Of a DNA stretch of 11,530 nucleotides, positions 7,285 through 11,530 are shown piece by piece. Origin of the DNA: an uncultured Bacteroidota bacterium (GTDB taxonomy: Bacteria; Bacteroidota; Bacteroidia; 2-12-FULL-35-15); NCBI GenBank assembly GCA_903889605.1, contig CAISYK010000804.1:1-11530 (forward strand), in the 5' to 3' direction. The stretch's first letter is position 1. Every line of letters starts with the position of its first letter. Both the position numbers and the translations under genes were made by a program. The notes under the pieces are model-generated. The model was not told the DNA's origin, made no database searches, and saw only the letters and a list, made by a program, of their open reading frames with translations.

Positions 7285-8295
7285 CTATTCCTTCTTTTTC
7301 CAATATCCGATGAAGAAAATGATCAAACCGACCAGCCCAATTGCGAATGTGAAAAATGTTTGTCCTGCATGAATGAGTGCTGCCAATGTTTTACCAACTA
7401 TTCCTGAAACTCCATAAATAAGGATCACTTGCCCAACTAAAAAATGGTAAGCTCCCATTCCGCCGCCTTGTATCGGAACAGATCTCCCTATTGTACCAAT
7501 ACACAAAATTGCAAGACATGCCCCCAATGTTAAAATGGATGTTTCTTTGAAAACAAAAATCCAGAAATATGTCATTAGATAATAGCAAGTCCAAATTAGA
7601 ATTGTATACAGAAAAAAAAGTCTTTTTTGTTTTAGTTTTGAAATGCTTGCCAGCCCTTCTTTTAAGCCTTGAATAAATTGTAAAATAATATGCGGAGATT
7701 TTGCGCGGATGGTTTTACGGAAATAGAAAAATATAATAGAAAAAATCAGTAGGGCAGCTATAACAAAGAGTATAATCATGCGGTCGCCAGCCATGATTTT
7801 GGCAATAATGCCATTATATAAAGGCTGAAAAACATTTTCCCGAAAAAAGTCACTTATCTGATTAAACTGCAAAATCAGCGTAAGCAGCAATATAATTATT
7901 AATGAAACAATATCAATTACACGCTCAATAATTACAGTACCCAGTAACTGCATAAATGGAATCTGGTATCTTTTTTTTACTGATAAACAACGAGTAATTT
8001 CGCCAAATCTGGGTAAGGCAAAATTTACAAAATAGCCTAAGGATAAAGCAGCAAACGTATAAAAGAATCCGGTTTCATATCCTATTGATTTTATCAGCAT
8101 CTGCCACCGCAGCACTCTGAAAATATAAACCAGTAATGATACAATCATTACCAAATAGGCCCAGAAATAATTGCCAGTGACTGCAACAGCTTTGAGGTCA
8201 TTAATATTTAAATTCTTAAAAAACATCCAAGACAGTCCTAAACCAATGGAAAGTAAAATAATGTACTGCAGGATCTGAAATGATTTTGATTTCAC
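7285..8295 (-). CDS. UPF0104 / lysylphosphatidylglycerol synthase TM-region (flippase-like) membrane protein
   Basis: A 336-residue polytopic membrane protein with about eight helices. It carries the family marks GYFVNFALPRFGEITRC (87-103), ERVIDI (124-129) and a late glycine-rich PIQGGGMGAYH (274-284). This domain is also the membrane half of MprF and is annotated in stand-alone form as a putative lipid flippase or transport component. It lacks the soluble aminoacyl-transferase domain of MprF, so it does not itself make lysyl-phosphatidylglycerol. The cargo is unknown. The start is a GTG at 8295: an in-frame TAA at 8304-8302 excludes any longer form, and the next Met is residue 24, inside the first helix. 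A TATTTTTG -7 box lies 19 bases upstream. It follows alkC on the same strand after a 213-base gap holding a nine-base inverted repeat. The family call is firm; the function is open. Confidence 0.85.
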   Translation of the reverse strand: MKSKSFQILQYIILLSIGLGLSWMFFKNLNINDLKAVAVTGNYFWAYLVMIVSLLVYIFRVLRWQMLIKSIGYETGFFYTFAALSLGYFVNFALPRFGEITRCLSVKKRYQIPFMQLLGTVIIERVIDIVSLIIILLLTLILQFNQISDFFRENVFQPLYNGIIAKIMAGDRMIILFVIAALLIFSIIFFYFRKTIRAKSPHIILQFIQGLKEGLASISKLKQKRLFFLYTILIWTCYYLMTYFWIFVFKETSILTLGACLAILCIGTIGRSVPIQGGGMGAYHFLVGQVILIYGVSGIVGKTLAALIHAGQTFFTFAIGLVGLIIFFIGYWKKKE

Positions 8296-8314
8296 TTTTT
8301 TTTATTTGAAGCAG

Positions 8315-8322
8315 CAAAAATA
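8315..8322 (-). promoter_or_regulatory. Bacteroidota -7 promoter box for the flippase-like gene
   Basis: On the minus strand this reads TATTTTTG, an exact match to TAnnTTTG, 19 bases before the GTG start. It supports separate transcription from alkC and supports the GTG start. No clear -33 TTTG is seen at the usual distance; the inverted repeat 8335-8371 begins 12 bases upstream. Confidence 0.5.
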
Positions 8323-8334
8323 GGAGAATACTAT

Positions 8335-8371
8335 TAACGGTAATATTTTATTAAAAAAAGTTTTACCGTTA
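8335..8371. repeat. Nine-base inverted repeat upstream of the flippase-like gene
   Basis: TAACGGTAA (8335-8343) and TTACCGTTA (8363-8371) are perfect inverted arms around an AT-rich 19-base spacer. It lies just upstream of the flippase-like -7 box and 138 bases beyond the alkC stop. It could be a regulator-binding dyad or a hairpin at the end of the alkC transcript. There is no U-tract after the stem on the minus strand, which argues against a standard intrinsic terminator. Confidence 0.5.
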
Positions 8372-8419
8372 GTGCATAAATATCATTTACTTAGTGTGAA
8401 TAATTTCTTCAGTTAAAAA

Positions 8420-8443
8420 GGCTTCGACAAGTTCTGTCTGATG
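8420..8443. repeat. Possible copy of a short dispersed intergenic repeat
   Basis: This stretch, beginning GGCTTCGACAAGTTCTG, resembles the short intergenic element of the form CTTCGACAAGCTCAG that occurs in many copies in various bacterial genomes. It is more GC-rich than its AT-rich surroundings. Only one copy is in the window, so repetition cannot be shown here. Confidence 0.3.
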
Positions 8444-8508
8444 TTTTGATGCACTTTGATTGAGTGGGATTGTTTATTTTAGTCAGATGACTTTTTACAA
8501 AAAAAAGA

Positions 8509-9594
8509 CTATACAATTAATTCAAATTGCTCTGAATAAATTGAATTTCCGTTAATCAAAATTTCAATAATATGTGTTCCGGAATAATGTTTACGGGTTG
8601 TAAAGTCCTGAAAACGGTGTCTTTTAGAAATATGTGCTGTTTGTTTTGCATTCAAAACAATCTCTTTTAATTTAAAGACTTTAGGGGATAATCCGCCGGA
8701 TTTTTTGAAATAATGGATTGCAAAATCAATTACTAATTTTTGTGTTTTAGATTTTTCGGAAATAATATCAAACTCAAACTCTAAGGTTTCTCCAAGTTTT
8801 AATTTTGATTTATTTAATTTAAAACCAGTCACCTTTACTTTTACATTTTTTTCGAAATCAAAGAGAATTAGTGATTGCGGATTCCCTTTTTTTATTAAAG
8901 TCCGGCTGGCATGTTTTATTATCCATAAAGTGTTTACATTAGTTTTATCCCAGCCGTTTAAAAAGTTAAGCATCCACTCAGTATTATCTTTTGAAATATC
9001 ATTTAAATGATTTGCTGCCGATTTTCTTACATAAAGTTCATTATCAGTTTTTAATTTTTCCAGAATAGTTTGAGTAGCGGCTGGATTATTTATTACTTCA
9101 TTAAGCTTGAACGACCATGGTAAACGCGGTCTGCTGCCCTCAGAAGCCAAACGCCTGACATGATAATTTTTATCGTCAGCCCATTCGTTCATCACCTTAA
9201 TAGTTTTATTGAAATCACGTTTTAAAAATTCACGTACAGCAAATTCTGATGAACCAAATGGTGTGAAATATTTTAACGCTTCCATTGATAAATCAAAATC
9301 ATCATGGCCGTATAAACCAACAAAATCGGGAAATAAAAGTGAAGTGTAATTCCTTTCTAAATTTGGAATTATTTTAAATAATAGTTCAAGTGAATCTTTG
9401 TAATCAGATGGTAAATATTTTTTTAATACTATAGAAGTATTGCGCATACGCTGATTCAGCGAAAGCTGGTCAATGTTTTTTAGAACATCTGATACAAATT
9501 TATTCTGGTTAAAGTTTTTATCGGCCTTTTTAAATTCCAGCGAAAGATGCTCATAGAATTTTTTATTGAACATTTCTTTTAGTGCTTCAGCCAT
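8509..9594 (-). CDS. alkC: AlkC-type 3-methyladenine DNA glycosylase (HEAT-like repeats plus Ig-like domain)
   Basis: A 361-residue cytoplasmic DNA repair enzyme of the AlkC/AlkD superfamily, which removes alkylated bases such as 3-methyladenine without base flipping. It begins AEALKEMFNKKF, as AlkC proteins do. It is helical through about residue 245 in HEAT-like repeats and contains the strongly conserved AlkC segment RRLASEGSRPRLPW (147-160). Residues about 250-361 are beta-rich and match the C-terminal Ig-like domain found in a subset of AlkC enzymes, where it contacts DNA. I chose the ATG at 9594. An in-frame TTG start at 9627 would add MALLHNNYFFL, which is unlike the family and overlaps the candidate -7 box at 9625-9632. 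The gene lies between the phosphoesterase and flippase-like genes on the same strand, with gaps of 130 and 213 bases. A tandem 12-base repeat lies 66-94 bases upstream and may be an operator. Confidence 0.88.
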   Translation of the reverse strand: MAEALKEMFNKKFYEHLSLEFKKADKNFNQNKFVSDVLKNIDQLSLNQRMRNTSIVLKKYLPSDYKDSLELLFKIIPNLERNYTSLLFPDFVGLYGHDDFDLSMEALKYFTPFGSSEFAVREFLKRDFNKTIKVMNEWADDKNYHVRRLASEGSRPRLPWSFKLNEVINNPAATQTILEKLKTDNELYVRKSAANHLNDISKDNTEWMLNFLNGWDKTNVNTLWIIKHASRTLIKKGNPQSLILFDFEKNVKVKVTGFKLNKSKLKLGETLEFEFDIISEKSKTQKLVIDFAIHYFKKSGGLSPKVFKLKEIVLNAKQTAHISKRHRFQDFTTRKHYSGTHIIEILINGNSIYSEQFELIV

Positions 9595-9624
9595 AAGAAA
9601 AAAATAGTTATTATGCAGCAATGC

Positions 9625-9632
9625 CAAATCTC
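9625..9632 (-). promoter_or_regulatory. Candidate -7 box for alkC
   Basis: On the minus strand this reads GAGATTTG, matching TAnnTTTG except at the first base, 30 bases before the ATG at 9594. A TTG at 9661-9659 is 26 bases further upstream, slightly too far for a normal -33 element. That TTG overlaps the end of the tandem 12-base repeat. The call is tentative. Confidence 0.35.
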
Positions 9633-9659
9633 ATCAAAAGAGGATGAATTTACTTTCAC

Positions 9660-9688
9660 AACTGCCGGTTTTTATAAACTGCCGGTTT
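9660..9688. repeat. Tandem 12-base direct repeat upstream of alkC
   Basis: AACTGCCGGTTT occurs at 9660-9671 and again at 9677-9688, with a five-base spacer and a 17-base period. The two copies are identical. CCGGTTT in the first can also pair imperfectly with AAACTGCCGG in the second, so a bulged hairpin is possible. The pair lies between the phosphoesterase stop and the alkC start and just upstream of the alkC -7 candidate, fitting paired binding sites for an activator or repressor. Confidence 0.6.
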
Positions 9689-9724
9689 GTTTATTTATAC
9701 AATGCAGGCAGGGCAGGGGCTGGG

Positions 9725-10978
9725 TTAAGCATTAAATAACTTTACAATCGTAATCTCAGGCGAAATTCCAACTCTGCCGGGGTAACCCAAAAATCCCAAC
9801 CCGCGGTTGACATATAAATATTGATTTTTCTCATTATACAAGCCTGCCCATTGTTTATACGCGTATTGGGAAATACTCCATCTAAAGCGTGGGATTTCAA
9901 TCCCAAATTGTCCGCCATGAGTATGGCCGCTGAAAGTGACATCAATATCTTTATAGTCAGCTATTACTTGTTTATCCCAGTGCGAAGGGTCATGTGTTAG
10001 CAATAGTTTAACAGGATATTTTTCAGTTCCTGAATGAGCCTTTTTCAAATCACCGTATTTTGGAAAATGAAAACTTCCGCCCCAGTTTTCAACGCCGATA
10101 ACCGCAATTTCAGAATCGTCTTTATTTACTGAAATATGTTCATTCATAAGTAATTTCCAGCCCAATTTATTATGCACATTTTTCATGTCAATTAAATTTT
10201 GAGCCTGAGCTTCTTTGCTGTCCCATTTAACATATTCACCATAATCATGGTTGCCTAAAGTACTGTATACGCCATGCGGAGCTTTTAATTTTCCCAGCAC
10301 TTCCATAAATAATTCAGCTTCCGATGCGCGGTCGTTTACCAAATCCCCTGTAAAAAAAATAATATCCGGCTTCTCCTTTTGAATAATTTTGACTGCTTCT
10401 TCTAAATGGTCTGTGGAAACGTAACTTCCTAAATGAATATCTGAAAGTTGAATTATTTTGAACCCATTGAAGGCAGAAGGTAGGTTTGGCAAGATAATTT
10501 TGCTTGTATGTATCTTATAATCAAAAGCGCCTTTAACCATACCATAAATAAATGCTGCAAGAGGGATGGCTGTAATTCCCAATGCAATCTGGCTTAAAAA
10601 TTTCAAACGTGAAATATTATGCGGGTTTTCCTTTATAATTTCTGTTTTTAGTGTAAAGTAACTTCCTATCCAACGAAATAAACGAATGACATCATCCGTT
10701 GCAATAAACAATGAACCTATAATTTTAGAAAACAATACTACCAATACTATTGCAAATAAATATACACGAAGGTATTTTGGCCAGAGAGTCAAAGAAATAA
10801 CAGAAGGAGTAAGAAAAAGTAAAAAAGTGAAAATTGTAAAGCCCCAATAAATATTGGCAGCAATCATTCTTCTAAAAGCGGAAGTGTCTTTTAAAACGGT
10901 AACAACGGCTTGATAAAAATACCAATCAATAAGAAGAAGGAACAAACCAATAAAAAATACTCGGAAACTAAGTGACAT
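9725..10978 (-). CDS. Membrane-anchored calcineurin-like metallophosphoesterase (YkuE/YaeI type)
   Basis: A 417-residue protein. The N-terminal part has about four membrane helices (near 5-25, 42-64, 70-92 and 126-148). A cytoplasmic or periplasmic calcineurin-like phosphoesterase domain follows from about 172. All metal motifs are present: D180-x-H182 in LSDIH, G211-D212 in GDLVND, N243-H244-D245 in GNHD, H329 in THD, and H352-x-H354 in GHTHGG. The C-terminal GLGFLGYPGRVG...PEI pattern is typical of the YkuE/YaeI group of dinuclear-metal phosphohydrolases. Some distant members, such as chlamydial LpxG, hydrolyse UDP-diacylglucosamine in lipid A synthesis, so a lipid or nucleotide-lipid substrate is conceivable but unproven. 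The start ATG at 10978 is 23 bases after a perfect TAGTTTTG box. The gene is 130 bases upstream of alkC on the same strand, with its own promoter. Enzyme class is firm; the substrate is unknown. Confidence 0.88.
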   Translation of the reverse strand: MSLSFRVFFIGLFLLLIDWYFYQAVVTVLKDTSAFRRMIAANIYWGFTIFTFLLFLTPSVISLTLWPKYLRVYLFAIVLVVLFSKIIGSLFIATDDVIRLFRWIGSYFTLKTEIIKENPHNISRLKFLSQIALGITAIPLAAFIYGMVKGAFDYKIHTSKIILPNLPSAFNGFKIIQLSDIHLGSYVSTDHLEEAVKIIQKEKPDIIFFTGDLVNDRASEAELFMEVLGKLKAPHGVYSTLGNHDYGEYVKWDSKEAQAQNLIDMKNVHNKLGWKLLMNEHISVNKDDSEIAVIGVENWGGSFHFPKYGDLKKAHSGTEKYPVKLLLTHDPSHWDKQVIADYKDIDVTFSGHTHGGQFGIEIPRFRWSISQYAYKQWAGLYNEKNQYLYVNRGLGFLGYPGRVGISPEITIVKLFNA

Positions 10979-11001
10979 TATTTAAATTTTATAATTTATA
11001 T

Positions 11002-11009
11002 CAAAACTA
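11002..11009 (-). promoter_or_regulatory. Bacteroidota -7 promoter box for the metallophosphoesterase gene
   Basis: On the minus strand this reads TAGTTTTG, an exact TAnnTTTG match and the same octamer as at the yiaA-like promoter. It is 23 bases before the ATG at 10978, the same distance as at yiaA. No TTTG is visible at the usual -33 distance, and no FNR-like palindrome is present. Confidence 0.5.
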
Positions 11010-11144
11010 AGGAAACTATTTATGATTACCATGTTTTCACTTGATAAATATTGTTAAAATGCAGTAATGAGCAAAAAAACAGAAAGCTTTGAAAAGTCCG
11101 TAAACAAATAGTGTCAGCAAACATAATTTAATGCTAAAGCAAAA

Positions 11145-11152
11145 GGGGGGGG
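11145..11152. repeat. Run of eight G residues
   Basis: Eight consecutive G residues in an AT-rich intergenic region, in the context AAAA-G8-ATTTT. Homopolymer G runs of this length are prone to slippage and to sequencing error. No gene start or credible reading frame depends on it here. Confidence 0.6.
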
Positions 11153-11304
11153 ATTTTGTACTTCGGATTTCACAGGAGTTTTTAATGAATATAAATACAT
11201 TTTCATATACTCTATTTTTGGAGTTATTGAACAAGTTTTTCATTGAAAACCTGATGGGATAATAAATAATAATAAATTGAAATATTTGATTTCTTTTTTT
11301 TTAT

Positions 11305-11370
11305 TTTCACAAAGCTCTTCACGAAACTCGAAGTATATTTGTTGAAAAATGGGTTAACAAATTTGTGAAA
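11305..11370. repeat. Inverted TTTCACAAA / TTTGTGAAA pair upstream of the lipoprotein gene
   Basis: TTTCACAAA (11305-11313) and TTTGTGAAA (11362-11370) are perfect nine-base inverted arms 48 bases apart. The right arm overlaps the ten-base palindrome ACAAATTTGT (11357-11366). The spacing is long for a hairpin, so paired protein-binding sites are the better reading. In AT-rich DNA chance cannot be excluded. Confidence 0.35.
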
Positions 11371-11398
11371 CAAAATGAAGCTTATTGAATGTAGTATA

Positions 11399-11406
11399 TA
11401 TCTTTG
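11399..11406 (+). promoter_or_regulatory. Bacteroidota -7 promoter box for the lipoprotein gene
   Basis: TATCTTTG is an exact match to TAnnTTTG. It ends only five bases before the ATG at 11412, so transcription would start at or within a few bases of the start codon and the mRNA would be leaderless or nearly so. The nearest TTG (11385-11387) is too close to be a normal -33 element. Confidence 0.5.
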
Positions 11407-11411
11407 TTTTT

Positions 11412-11530
11412 ATGCCCTCATTTTTTAAAATATTAGTTATTATTTTTGCTTTTGTTTTTACATTAAGCATTATGGATTCCTGTAAAAGCAGGGGGCCTTA
11501 CAATCCATATCTTAATATGAAAGTAAAGCC
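11412..11530 (+). CDS. 5' end of a putative lipoprotein gene (partial, runs off the window)
   Basis: An ATG at 11412 opens a frame that stays open for 39 codons to the window end. The peptide starts MPSFFKILVIIFAFVFTLS, a lysine followed by a long hydrophobic stretch, then reaches MDSCK with Cys24. This resembles a lipoprotein signal peptide, with Cys as the lipidated residue of the mature protein beginning CKSRGPYNPYLN. The mature part seen so far is polar and rich in Pro and Asn, as expected after a lipobox. The residues before Cys (M-D-S) are not a textbook lipobox, but Bacteroidota lipoboxes are loose. Function cannot be told from 39 residues. A -7 box lies immediately upstream. Confidence 0.6.
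   Translation, partial: MPSFFKILVIIFAFVFTLSIMDSCKSRGPYNPYLNMKVK

Larger units (their letters stand above)
10979..11411. other. Gene-poor intergenic region (433 bases)
   Basis: This AT-rich stretch separates the divergent phosphoesterase and lipoprotein genes. It contains the phosphoesterase -7 box (11002-11009), a run of eight G residues (11145-11152), a widely spaced inverted pair TTTCACAAA / TTTGTGAAA (11305-11313 and 11362-11370), a small palindrome ACAAATTTGT (11357-11366) and the lipoprotein -7 box (11399-11406). I see no convincing gene, structured RNA or mobile element in it. Confidence 0.6.

Noticed and set aside
9594..9627. TTG start at 9627 giving an 11-residue N-terminal extension of AlkC
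   Set aside because: The added residues (MALLHNNYFFL) are unlike AlkC N-termini, while the ATG at 9594 gives the family's usual start. The TTG also overlaps the candidate -7 box.
9702..9723. GC-rich patch with repeated GCAGG units after the phosphoesterase gene
   Set aside because: It stands out in composition but forms no clear hairpin or regular repeat, so I could not assign it a role.
11037..11243. 68-codon minus-strand reading frame in the right-hand intergenic region
   Set aside because: Its composition is low-complexity (Phe-, Lys- and Cys-rich), it crosses the G8 run, it has no family resemblance and no promoter box upstream. It looks like a chance open frame in AT-rich DNA.
1..11530. 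Novel defence, mobile or CRISPR-type system
   Set aside because: No transposase, integrase, toxin-antitoxin pair, direct-repeat array, tRNA-flanked junction or cluster of unknown co-oriented genes was seen. The genes look like scattered chromosomal household functions.

Overview
The window looks like an ordinary chromosomal stretch from a member of the Bacteroidota. It is AT-rich and has no Shine-Dalgarno-like sequences ahead of the genes. Several genes instead have a TAnnTTTG element just upstream, the Bacteroidota -7 promoter box. The gene content fits too: an M61 peptidase, a short DnaE-type polymerase, AlkC, a ceramidase-like membrane protein and a UPF0104-type membrane protein. I see no rRNA, tRNA, CRISPR array, insertion sequence, integrase or phage gene, and no clear novel multi-gene system.

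Layout, left to right. Positions 1-81 hold the start of a minus-strand gene that leaves the window. A plus-strand yiaA-like gene (250-678) and a minus-strand ceramidase-like gene (724-1527) converge on a shared hairpin terminator (703-738), and the ceramidase-like stop codon lies inside its stem. Then come, on the plus strand, an orphan short DnaE-family polymerase (1690-4623), an M61 peptidase with a PDZ domain (4777-6564) and a small four-helix membrane protein (6738-7178). The minus strand then carries a UPF0104/flippase-like membrane protein (7285-8295), an AlkC-type DNA glycosylase (8509-9594) and a membrane-anchored metallophosphoesterase (9725-10978). These three are spaced 130-213 bases apart and each has its own candidate -7 box, so they are probably separate transcription units. 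A 433-base gene-poor region follows, and a plus-strand lipoprotein gene begins at 11412 and is cut by the window end.

The most interesting signal is regulatory. The same 16-base near-palindrome, TTTGATAATTGTCAAA, occurs at 182-197 and 1574-1589. It fits the FNR/CRP-family half-site pattern TTGAT-N4-ATCAA with one mismatch. In both places it lies exactly 21 bases upstream of a -7-like box, one for yiaA and one, on the other strand, for the ceramidase-like gene. That is the geometry expected of a class II activator site near -41.5 and suggests that the two membrane-protein genes are co-regulated, possibly by an oxygen- or nitric-oxide-responsive regulator.

Two genes belong to DNA damage tolerance or repair: the ImuC/DnaE2-like polymerase, whose PHP metal site looks eroded, and AlkC, which has a tandem 12-base repeat upstream. 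They are about 4 kb apart on opposite strands, and nothing in the sequence links them directly.
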